Source: Opitutales bacterium
Lineage (GTDB): Bacteria; Verrucomicrobiota; Verrucomicrobiia; Opitutales; Seribacteraceae
NCBI GenBank assembly: GCA_028045305.1
Contig: JAOFTV010000021.1
Coordinates: 1-36,431 of the forward strand
Direction: 5' to 3'
Length of the DNA: 36,431 nt
Under the pieces are notes generated by a model. That model was not told the origin of the DNA, ran no database searches, and saw nothing but the letters and a program-made list of their open reading frames with translations. The position numbers and the translations under genes are program-made. This document shows positions 8,022 to 15,207 of the stretch, in pieces; within the stretch, counting starts at the first letter, position 1; each line of letters starts with the position of its first letter.

Positions 8022-8522
8022 TTAAGAAGATATTGGCGGTTTGGGAGGTGGAAAATTAGGAGGTTTAGAGTGAGGAGGCTTGCTAGGTGGAAGAGAGTGA
8101 GGAGGACTTCCAGGATTCCATGGGATTTCATTCCGAATATATTGCTTTAAATCTTTTTGGTATCCTGAAAAGAACAAGTTAATCATCGGGTGGATCACAT
8201 TTTTTACATTTTCATCAAGTACGAGGTTTGATTCAGCTACATAGGTAACATGTTGTTTACCATCAACTAGGACAAAATACCATATCTGTTGCTTACTAGG
8301 TTGTGTGTGGTTGGATAGATACCAGTTTTCATCTCCTTGAAAGCATGAATCCTTATGTACAATTACGCCTCGATAGTCATATATTTTGTGCGATACAACA
8401 CAACCCGGTTCTAAATTAGGATTTTTTTGTCCTGCTGGGTATTCATCAATTATCCGAATCACTATGGGAAGATTGAATAGAGAAGTTTGTAAGTTGAAAA
8501 TATTATAATTATATACGGACAC
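8022..8522 (-). CDS. HspQ/YccV-like (hemimethylated DNA-binding domain) protein with Pro-rich tail
   Basis: 166 aa from a GTG at 8522. The central part (about residues 37-115) matches the YccV/HspQ fold: GCVVSHKIYDYRGVIVHKD, then WYFVLVDGKQHVTYVAESNL and a conserved HP near the domain end. E. coli HspQ is about 105 aa and acts as a Lon adaptor/specificity factor; the same domain occurs in F-box protein 21 and ClpS-associated plant proteins. The extra C-terminus is strongly proline-rich (SPPHSLPPSKPPHSKPP and on), which is unusual. The GTG at 8522 sits right at the end of the T-tract of the preceding porin terminator, so the true start may be GTG 8462 (146 aa, still with the whole domain). A TATAAT-like sequence lies within the first codons on this strand, supporting that option. 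Confidence 0.7.
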   Translation of the reverse strand: MSVYNYNIFNLQTSLFNLPIVIRIIDEYPAGQKNPNLEPGCVVSHKIYDYRGVIVHKDSCFQGDENWYLSNHTQPSKQQIWYFVLVDGKQHVTYVAESNLVLDENVKNVIHPMINLFFSGYQKDLKQYIRNEIPWNPGSPPHSLPPSKPPHSKPPNFPPPKPPISS

Positions 8523-8550
8523 AAAAAAGGGCCGTCCAAAAGGACGGCCC
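8523..8550 (-). terminator. Rho-independent terminator of the porin gene
   Basis: On the minus strand a perfect 9-bp GC-rich stem (8542-8550 with 8529-8537) closes a TTTT loop (8538-8541) and is followed by six T residues (8528-8523). It lies 27 bases after the porin stop codon. This is the strongest terminator in the window. Confidence 0.92.
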
Positions 8551-8577
8551 TTAGAAAACTTTGCTTAAGCAATGAGC

Positions 8578-9507
8578 TTAGAAAGTGTAGGTCAACTCAA
8601 CAGCAAGTTCATTGCTGTCAGCACCACTACTCTCAACATCGCTAAACTCGAGGATAGCACCGAGGTTATCAGTAATGCTGTAGTTAGGAGCAATAGTGAT
8701 CTTTTCGTAATCGTTGGATGCATCAAGTTCTTCTTTAGAGATACGAAGAGCAACACCAATCTTGTCGGTGTAATCGTAATCAGCTAAAACCATGTATGCG
8801 TCACGATCAAGAGCATTAGTACTAATTTCAGTGTACTCAGCTGCAACGAGAAGTTTGCCGAATGAGCGTGAAGCATGGATGTTCATGGTATCAGCTTCGT
8901 TAGCATTAACTTGTTGGTTGTCGAAGAAATATCCACCACCAATTACCATGTCAGCAATTCCTGTGTAGGAAAAAGAAAGCTCAAGGTTGAGGTCGTCGCT
9001 TTCAAGATCAGCACCGCGACCGTTTTCAAAGGAGGCAGCTACGCTGAATTGGTCAGCTGAATAAGCAATTGTAGCACCTTCAACAACGTTGCCGTTATCA
9101 ATGTTACCGACATTTGCTGCTGTAGTACTGTAAGCTCTGCTGTAAGTGTAGAGACCAGCTGGATCTTCACGCTCAAAACCGAGTGCTGAACCGTAGCGAC
9201 CAAATGTGACGGAAACACCATTACCCAAATCATAAGTAAAGTGAGCCTGCTCGATATTTAAGTCGTCTGAACTAGCGCGAGCTGAGTCAATGGATAACAA
9301 TCCAGAAACAGCACCGTTTGTTAAAACAAAGTTGAGTTCAGCTTCGTCTGCATCGAGTCCTTGATCGTCAGCACCTGTACTGTTATCTACCAATTTGTAG
9401 GAACCATCGATGAAACCATTGATGGATAAGTTGTTGTTAATCTTAACGGCGGAAGCAGAGGCAACCATTCCGAAAATAGCCATAGCGGCGAGTAGTTTGT
9501 TTTTCAT
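8578..9507 (-). CDS. Outer-membrane beta-barrel porin-like protein
   Basis: 309 aa with a classic signal peptide (MKNKLLAAMAIFGMVASASA, cleavage after residue 20). The mature part is made of alternating-polarity strands with Gly/Asp/Asn-rich turns and ends in ELTYTF, the aromatic C-terminal signature used by BAM for outer-membrane insertion. The opening (LSINGFIDGSY) and the FGRYGSALGFERED region resemble OmpL-like porins (bbp2 type). Substrate is unknown. Codon usage is regular and there is a very strong terminator, both consistent with high expression. The leader upstream of the ATG has no Shine-Dalgarno sequence but an A/C-rich tract (repeats of CAAA) of about 30 bases. It is probably transcribed alone. 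Confidence 0.85.
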   Translation of the reverse strand: MKNKLLAAMAIFGMVASASAVKINNNLSINGFIDGSYKLVDNSTGADDQGLDADEAELNFVLTNGAVSGLLSIDSARASSDDLNIEQAHFTYDLGNGVSVTFGRYGSALGFEREDPAGLYTYSRAYSTTAANVGNIDNGNVVEGATIAYSADQFSVAASFENGRGADLESDDLNLELSFSYTGIADMVIGGGYFFDNQQVNANEADTMNIHASRSFGKLLVAAEYTEISTNALDRDAYMVLADYDYTDKIGVALRISKEELDASNDYEKITIAPNYSITDNLGAILEFSDVESSGADSNELAVELTYTF

Positions 9508-9576
9508 AGCAGTTATGTATGTTTTGTTTTGTTTGTTTGTTTAAAATTTCTACTCCTAAGAATAAAAATTTTCTCT

Positions 9577-9605
9577 ACAAAACCAAAAAAAGCCAAAAAT
9601 GTCAA
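9577..9605 (-). promoter_or_regulatory. Candidate promoter of the porin gene
   Basis: A perfect -35 box TTGACA lies on the minus strand at 9600-9605. The hexamer 17 bases on (9577-9582, TTTTGT) is a poor -10, so only the -35 is convincing. Two CCATGG palindromes at about 9607-9628 flank a GGAAATTCC palindrome directly upstream of the -35 and could be an operator. Inference only. Confidence 0.3.
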
Positions 9606-9648
9606 CCATGGAAATTCCGTCCCATGGATGTAGTATATAAAATTAAAT

Positions 9649-10176
9649 TTAAAAAGGGGAGGTGAAGGACACTACACGGTTACGGTAGAAGTTAACCAGG
9701 CCCTCTTCTTCTTTACCATCTGCATTTAAATCACCAGTGTAGGAATAAACATCATCAATTCGCGGATCCAGAGATTTTTTAACTTCATGAGGATTTCCTA
9801 ACGCCATCCGGACTTGGTAGCGTGTGAGGTTTTTTCGGATGCCTGCCCAATTATTTTTTTTTGCCCAGGGCCCAGAAGATTTATCCTTTTCACTTTGCAA
9901 CTGTTTTCGCAGATTGGAAAGGAAGGAACTTTTTTGTTCAGGATCGCGCGGTACTTCAAGGCTGTTTTCTTTCTTTTGTTCCTCAACCTTTCTTTCCACC
10001 TGCTTGATTTCACTTTTTACATCTTGGTTGGATTGCTCGAGTGTGGATACCCGGTCGTCCAAACCACCAAGTTTCTCAAGGATGAGATCCAATTTTCGAT
10101 TAATCGAATCCTTTTCTGCAAAAGTATATAGAGGAAACAGAATAAGTAGAAGAACTGAGATAACGGAGAATTTCAT
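9649..10176 (-). CDS. Secreted coiled-coil protein with SmpA/OmlA-like C-terminal domain
   Basis: 175 aa. A signal peptide (residues 1-20, ending YTFA) is followed by a coiled coil (about 22-75, with the LEKLGGLDDRVSTLEQ heptad pattern), a Lys/Glu/Ser-rich linker, and a C-terminal domain (about 108-175) with W..I...LTRYQVRMALGNP, YSYTGDL and a final VNFYRNRVVSF. That pattern resembles the SmpA/OmlA (BamE-like) fold, in which the first part reads as a helix pair ending in LG.P. Function is unknown; an envelope role is likely. It lies 59 bases after holA and could be the last gene of a cinA-holA run. Confidence 0.7.
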   Translation of the reverse strand: MKFSVISVLLLILFPLYTFAEKDSINRKLDLILEKLGGLDDRVSTLEQSNQDVKSEIKQVERKVEEQKKENSLEVPRDPEQKSSFLSNLRKQLQSEKDKSSGPWAKKNNWAGIRKNLTRYQVRMALGNPHEVKKSLDPRIDDVYSYTGDLNADGKEEEGLVNFYRNRVVSFTSPF

Positions 10177-10235
10177 GGTTAATGCAAGTGGGATTAGAAT
10201 ATAAATTCTTTCGAGTGAATAAATAACATTAAATA

Positions 10236-11330
10236 CTACTTAGCATGTGCACTTAGTGCGAGATTTTTAAAGATTTGAGGATGGGATTCTTTGGGTTGAG
10301 CCAGCACATCCTGGAAGGCTTGGATGAGAAAAGATTGCAGGTCGATCAAGCGACGGGCGGAGAATTTCCCTACTAAAGGAAGGAGCCTGCCGAGAAACCA
10401 TGGGTTTTGAGAAAATAGATTAAGGGTGGACTTTTCGCTACTTTCTCCAAAATGCTGGGCATATTTACGGGCCAAAGTTTCGAGCGTTGCTTTGCTTAGG
10501 CGATCGTTTGGACCGAGTTCCCCCCCGTCTACTAAAACCCGTAATTGTATGAGCAATCGATTGCGGTTTTGCAGGGTAGAGAGGAGCGGGCGTGCATCTT
10601 TTCCCTGGAAAAAATGCGTATCCATGGCTTGCATTGCCCATTCTAAGTCTCCGGAAAAAAAAGCTTCGGATGCCTCGAAAAAGTCACCTTCCCCAAAATC
10701 GGGAACCATTTCCATGACCAACTCCTCAGTGATCGGACTATTTTCGGAACCTAAGTAGCAGGCCATCTTTTTAATCTCCTCCACTCCGAGCCTTGGATGG
10801 CTGCCGATTTTGGCAGCGAGGCATTCAATGGCACCCGCATCAATGGAGGTTTTTATTTCTTTGGCCGTTTCTTCAATCAATCTCCGAAATGCAAAATCCT
10901 GTTTTTCATTTTTGGCCACATCCACAAATGTACTTGCTTGTTGCATCCATTTTATAAACCCGTGGGAGCGGTGTACGGGGCAGGCTGAGAGTATCACGAT
11001 CGATTCACCAAGATTTTCCAAGAAGTGTTTGCACTCCTCCAAGGCAGCTTTACTGCCCTGTGCCGATCCTGTCTTACTCATGTTAAGGAAATTTATCTCA
11101 TTTAACCAGACAAGTTTCCCACCTCCGAATAAAGATAATGTGCCGGCAGCGGCTTTGGCTTCCCGTAATATGCGTTCGGCATCGTCTACTCGGTCGGCTC
11201 GCCCATCGATCACTTCACGGGAAAGATCGTCAGGGAATTTTTCTAAGAATTGCTCAAATATTTCCTGAGCTCTTTGACGAACCAAAAAATCGTCGTCTCC
11301 GATCACGCAATGAAACGATGTCGAACTCAT
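10236..11330 (-). CDS. holA: DNA polymerase III subunit delta
   Basis: 364 aa. Delta is the clamp-loader subunit that opens the beta sliding clamp. The sequence opens with FHCVIGDDDFLVRQRAQEIF, then has AAAGTLSLFGGGKLVWLNEI, as in HolA N-terminal domains, followed by the helical lid and collar domains (for example LAAKIGSHPRLGVEEIKKMACYLG and the C-terminal LLSTLQNRNRLLIQLR region). HolA is poorly conserved, but this order of motifs and the length (about 340 is usual) fit well. Start ATG at 11330. It lies 51 bases after cinA on the same strand, suggesting co-transcription. Confidence 0.85.
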   Translation of the reverse strand: MSSTSFHCVIGDDDFLVRQRAQEIFEQFLEKFPDDLSREVIDGRADRVDDAERILREAKAAAGTLSLFGGGKLVWLNEINFLNMSKTGSAQGSKAALEECKHFLENLGESIVILSACPVHRSHGFIKWMQQASTFVDVAKNEKQDFAFRRLIEETAKEIKTSIDAGAIECLAAKIGSHPRLGVEEIKKMACYLGSENSPITEELVMEMVPDFGEGDFFEASEAFFSGDLEWAMQAMDTHFFQGKDARPLLSTLQNRNRLLIQLRVLVDGGELGPNDRLSKATLETLARKYAQHFGESSEKSTLNLFSQNPWFLGRLLPLVGKFSARRLIDLQSFLIQAFQDVLAQPKESHPQIFKNLALSAHAK

Positions 11331-11381
11331 TGAATCATCAACCTATATCAAAAAGGCAAATTTCGAGAGAAGTATGAGAAC

Positions 11382-12680
11382 TCAAAGATCTATATTACCT
11401 GCATCCGCCGCAGCAAATACCTCGTCCAACTTATATTTTCTCAATTTCCGCCGCATCCAATCGAGGGCGGCGGTTGCTGCTCTTCTGCGGTTGGACGCAC
11501 GGTCTCCCCGCAAAGAAATTTTCTTGGCCCAGACTCCCAGAGGTGATGCATATCCCAAATAAATCGATCCGACGGGCAAGACTTGTGTGCCACCCGTGGG
11601 TCCGGCAAAGCCTGTGACGCTCAAACCGTAATCCGACCCAAATTTTTCACAGGCCCCAGTAGCCATGGCAATAGCCACTTCTTCACTCACTGCACCGTGC
11701 TGTTCAAGCATGACTTCGGGAACCTCGAGCAGCTGCACTTTGGCATCATTATGATAACATACGGCACCTCCGTGGAATACTTTAGAGATTCCAGCAATTT
11801 CAGTAAAACTTGAAGAGACTAAGCCTCCGGTGCAAGATTCCGCTACTGCAAGGGTTTGGTTTAGGGTGCGTAATTCCCTGAAAATTACTTCCGCCAAGGT
11901 GAGGTCGCCAAAACAAACAAAATCCTCACCAATTGTCTCCCGGCATTGATCGGCCAAATTTTGCAGACCTTGGTTGTCGAGAACTTCGGAGTCAAGGGAG
12001 CTAAGCCTTAAGTCCACCATCCCCGCCCGGGCACAATACCCAACAACTAAGGCAGGCACATCCTTGAGCAAAGGTTCGACTAGAGCCGCCAATGCAGATT
12101 CACCCAGTCCAGCCGTTCGGAGTTGTAAATAACAATCAATTTCTGGAAATATTCCCGCTTGCTGTAACCTTGGAATCACTTGATTTTGAAACATCGGATG
12201 CATTTCGCGGGCGGGGCCAGGAAGCATGACTAATAATTTGCCATCCTTTTCAAGAAAGAGGCCCGGTGCAGTTCCGTAGGGATTTGACAGCACAGTTGAG
12301 TTTTGAAATCTGTTGCATTGGCGTAGGTTGATTTCCGGCATTTCTTTGCCCAATTGTTCAAACCGTTCACGGATCGACTGTTCGATTTCAGGATCGTAAA
12401 CCAAGGTTTCTCCTAGCGCGTCCGCGATGGCTTCCCGAGTCAGGTCATCGGTGGTCGGTCCAAGCCCGCCTGTTGTAATGATTAAATCGGAACGTTTCCA
12501 AGAATCTGCAAAGAAGGAACGAATATCTGCTGGATTGTCGCGCACCACCAGGTTAGCGGCGGGTTCAACGCCATGATGCGCTAACTCAACTCCCAAATAA
12601 GTAAGGTGGTCATTTTCTCGAATACCTAAGAGTAATTCATCCCCCAAGGTTATAGTCTCTACTCTCGGAGTTGTACTCAT
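11382..12680 (-). CDS. cinA: CinA family protein (NMN deamidase / MoaB-like fusion)
   Basis: 432 aa, the usual length of full CinA. The N-terminal MoaB/MogA-like (COG1058) domain spans about 1-170, with ITTGGLGPTTDDLTREAIA and VMLPGPAREMHPMF. The C-terminal PncC-type domain spans about 265-425 with AVAESCTGGLVSS, GGAVCYHNDAK and SVTGFAGPTGG. PncC domains deamidate nicotinamide mononucleotide to nicotinate mononucleotide in the pyridine nucleotide salvage cycle, and the N-terminal domain is linked to ADP-ribose pyrophosphatase activity in some homologues. Start ATG at 12680, divergent from uvrC across about 85 bases. Confidence 0.93.
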   Translation of the reverse strand: MSTTPRVETITLGDELLLGIRENDHLTYLGVELAHHGVEPAANLVVRDNPADIRSFFADSWKRSDLIITTGGLGPTTDDLTREAIADALGETLVYDPEIEQSIRERFEQLGKEMPEINLRQCNRFQNSTVLSNPYGTAPGLFLEKDGKLLVMLPGPAREMHPMFQNQVIPRLQQAGIFPEIDCYLQLRTAGLGESALAALVEPLLKDVPALVVGYCARAGMVDLRLSSLDSEVLDNQGLQNLADQCRETIGEDFVCFGDLTLAEVIFRELRTLNQTLAVAESCTGGLVSSSFTEIAGISKVFHGGAVCYHNDAKVQLLEVPEVMLEQHGAVSEEVAIAMATGACEKFGSDYGLSVTGFAGPTGGTQVLPVGSIYLGYASPLGVWAKKISLRGDRASNRRRAATAALDWMRRKLRKYKLDEVFAAADAGNIDL

Positions 12681-12768
12681 ATGTTCAGGAAGGATCGGAA
12701 AAGGTTGGAGAAAGTGTGGGAGTTAGGTACGATGAGAAGAAAGTATCCGTAAACTGCTCAAATTGCCA

Positions 12769-14259
12769 ATGCAAAAGAATCGACCTGAATTGGCGAAGTT
12801 TATTCGCTCTCTCCCCCAAACTAGTGGTGTTTATTTGATGAAAGACCGCTTGGGTCAGGTAATTTATGTGGGCAAAGCGAAAAATTTGAAAAGAAGGGTA
12901 TCAAGTTATTTTCAGGGATCCCGAAAATTTATATACTCTCAACCGAAAATTGGAGCGATGGTGGAAATGGTCAGGGAAATTTCCATACATCAAACACGCA
13001 ACGAAGCAGAAGCCCTTTTACTTGAAGGAAGATTGATCAAGGAATACAGGCCGCGATACAATACTGATTTCACCGATGACAAGCAGTTCCTGCTCGTTCA
13101 AGTGGACTGGCAAAACGATGTTCCCCGATTTCGTTTACGAAGGAACCGAATGGAGGATGGTTCCCGATACTACGGTCCTTTTGCCCGAGCTGGATTGCTG
13201 CGCTCGACCCTTGCTGAAATGAGAAAGAAATTTGGGATTCTTCTTGCGGACGGAAAACCCATCCGATTAGCAGATGGGCGAATTCGGTTGTACGATGATG
13301 CCCGGGCGGAAATCTTTGCTGGGCAAAACGAAACCACGCTCGAAGAGTACAGAGGGCGAGTGGTTGAGGCATGTGAATTCCTCGAGGGCAAAGCTCAGGG
13401 TTGGCTCAAAGATTTACGAGAGGAGATGAACCGGCGGGCGGAAGCACTGGATTTCGAGGAAGCCGCACGCTTACGAGACCTCTGCGAGGCTCTGGCTAAA
13501 ACCATCCATAAAACACGCAGGTACGAAAAGAAAATCCCGGTCCTTGCCTTTCAAGAGAAAGCGGCTTTGCGCTCCTTGGGAGAAGTCCTAAATCTTGAGT
13601 CCGAACCAAAGGTGGTCGAGTGCTTTGATGTTTCCCATGTTTCTGGAACTTTTGTGGTGGCATCTATGGTGCGATTTCTTGAAGGTAAGCCAGATAAGCG
13701 GGGGTATCGAAAGTTTAAAATACGATCCTTTGATGGAAATGATGATTTTCGGGCAATGCATGAAGTCGTGGGCCGACGCTACGGGCGTTTACTCCAAGAG
13801 GAAAAGAGTTTACCAGACTTGGTGGTAGTTGATGGAGGCTTGGGCCAGGTAAGTGCCGCACAGGCGGCCCTTGATCATTTGGGTATTGAGTCCCTTGAAC
13901 TTGTTGGACTTGCCAAACGTGAGGAGACCATTGTCTTTGGGGATGATCGAAAAAGCCTCCAACTGGATGCCCGCCATCCTGCCCGCAGGTTTTTACAAAT
14001 TGTCAGAGATGAGGCTCATCGTTTTGCCAATCGCTTTAATGCTGATTTGCGGAGCAAACGTATCAGGGAGTCAATCCTTCATGATTTCAAGGGTCTGGGG
14101 GAAAAAAGGCGGGCTGAATTGCTTAAACACTTTGGTTCGATTGCTGGCTTAAAGAAAGCCTCGATCGAGGAGTTGCAGGGGGTTGAGGGAATTGGCAAAA
14201 AAACGGCTACTAACCTAAATCTATTTTTAAAAAATTTATCGCCCACAACCACAACTTAA
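12769..14259 (+). CDS. uvrC: Excinuclease ABC subunit C, short form without cysteine cluster
   Basis: UvrC makes both incisions of nucleotide excision repair when recruited by UvrB. I chose ATG 12769; a TTG at 12763 adds two residues. Numbering from that TTG, the GIY-YIG nuclease (about 20-105) has GVY 22-24, YVG 35-37, the likely catalytic Glu88 and Asn100. The UVR UvrB-binding motif is at about 213-248. The RNase H-like nuclease has Asp289 (CFDVSH) and Asp357 (VVDGG). Helix-hairpin-helix motifs end the protein (GLGEKRRAELLKHFGS and GVEGIGKKTATNL). It is about 100 residues shorter than E. coli UvrC. The segment between GIY-YIG and UVR (158-210) lacks the conserved cysteines that normally sit there; only Cys204 is present. 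Both nuclease sites appear intact. Confidence 0.93.
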   Translation: MQKNRPELAKFIRSLPQTSGVYLMKDRLGQVIYVGKAKNLKRRVSSYFQGSRKFIYSQPKIGAMVEMVREISIHQTRNEAEALLLEGRLIKEYRPRYNTDFTDDKQFLLVQVDWQNDVPRFRLRRNRMEDGSRYYGPFARAGLLRSTLAEMRKKFGILLADGKPIRLADGRIRLYDDARAEIFAGQNETTLEEYRGRVVEACEFLEGKAQGWLKDLREEMNRRAEALDFEEAARLRDLCEALAKTIHKTRRYEKKIPVLAFQEKAALRSLGEVLNLESEPKVVECFDVSHVSGTFVVASMVRFLEGKPDKRGYRKFKIRSFDGNDDFRAMHEVVGRRYGRLLQEEKSLPDLVVVDGGLGQVSAAQAALDHLGIESLELVGLAKREETIVFGDDRKSLQLDARHPARRFLQIVRDEAHRFANRFNADLRSKRIRESILHDFKGLGEKRRAELLKHFGSIAGLKKASIEELQGVEGIGKKTATNLNLFLKNLSPTTTT

Positions 14260-14331
14260 TAAAAACTTACATTTTTTTCATTTCACTCTTCTTGCCATTC
14301 CCGGGTACTTGGTTGTAGGAATAAATCGTCA

Positions 14332-15171
14332 ATGAATAAGCATTTAATCAGCCGAAAGACAGTCTTATCGACTGGTTATTTTCTGCTATTTTTTGGTGCT
14401 CTGTTAATCGGGGAGGAACCAATCCTTAAATCCGGTATCATAAACGGCATTCTTGCCGCTAAAGGCAATGCATGGGTCGAGGTAAAAAACGATCAAGGTT
14501 ATTCTCATCGATACTTGGCAAAATGGATAGGGGGTGGTCCGAGTAGTGGTGGAGGGTTTGATTCGAAGGATTTAAAGATGATCACGAATTTAGTCGTTGG
14601 TAATCGGGTAAGGCTTCATTGGTTCTGGGAGAATCATTTACGCATTGACCGCTTGAGAGTGATCTCACCACCACAATCCGGGGGAATTTTTAAGGGTTAT
14701 GTTTTGGAGACCAGCGACCGATGGATTGATGTGCAAAGTTCCCGCGAAAGTGTTCCCTGGCGCTTTTATCTCCCGTGGAGTGGAGGGTACCCGCGAAATG
14801 GGGGAGGGTATGATAAAAAATTGCTCGATGAATTGAATCAACGAATAGCAACGGATCCCGTTCGTTTCCGATGGGTATATGACCAAAGGTCAAGGATTGT
14901 TGAATTGTACGAACGCGGAGAAGATCAATTCGTTCCTTTCTATGTGGGCAAGAAAGATACTTACCGGAGACCACGACCTGCTATCGACAAAAAAGATGAG
15001 CAAGCAACCCCGGATGGAACGAATCCATTTGAGCAGGCAACTCCCGCCGGCAATCCATTTGAGCAGGCAACTCCCGCCGGCAATCCATTTGAGAAGGCAA
15101 CTCCCGCCGGGAATCCGTTTGAGCAAGCAACTCCTGCAGGGAATCCCTTTGAGGGCATGCCTCTGCCTTAA
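14332..15171 (+). CDS. Hypothetical exported protein with duplicated domain and tandem C-terminal repeats
   Basis: 279 aa, family not recognised. The N-terminus (about 10-28) is hydrophobic and fits a signal peptide or anchor. Two related halves follow: about 34-112 and 118-193. Each begins with a GI.(N/K)G sequence, has a W(V/I)(E/D)V motif, a GGG(F/Y)D motif and ends near R(L/I)V.. with R.RW/R.HW before it, so this is an internal duplication of a small, probably beta-rich domain. The C-terminus is a low-complexity tail of five EQATPAGNPF-type repeats encoded by a 30-bp tandem repeat (14998-15150). Start ATG 14332; it follows uvrC by 72 bases and may be read from its own promoter. Confidence 0.7.
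   Translation: MNKHLISRKTVLSTGYFLLFFGALLIGEEPILKSGIINGILAAKGNAWVEVKNDQGYSHRYLAKWIGGGPSSGGGFDSKDLKMITNLVVGNRVRLHWFWENHLRIDRLRVISPPQSGGIFKGYVLETSDRWIDVQSSRESVPWRFYLPWSGGYPRNGGGYDKKLLDELNQRIATDPVRFRWVYDQRSRIVELYERGEDQFVPFYVGKKDTYRRPRPAIDKKDEQATPDGTNPFEQATPAGNPFEQATPAGNPFEKATPAGNPFEQATPAGNPFEGMPLP
14998..15150 (+). repeat. Coding tandem repeat, 30-bp unit, five copies
   Basis: Units at 14998-15030 (33 bp, diverged, with one extra codon), 15031-15060, 15061-15090, 15091-15120 and 15121-15150. Copies two and three are identical at DNA level, copy four differs at three bases, and copy five has further third-position changes. The repeat is in frame and encodes (E)QATPAGNPF. The near-identity suggests recent expansion and possible copy-number variation between strains. 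Confidence 0.95.
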
Positions 15172-15207
15172 GGCTGAAATTATACTAAGTCATTTCCCCG
15201 GCCAAAC

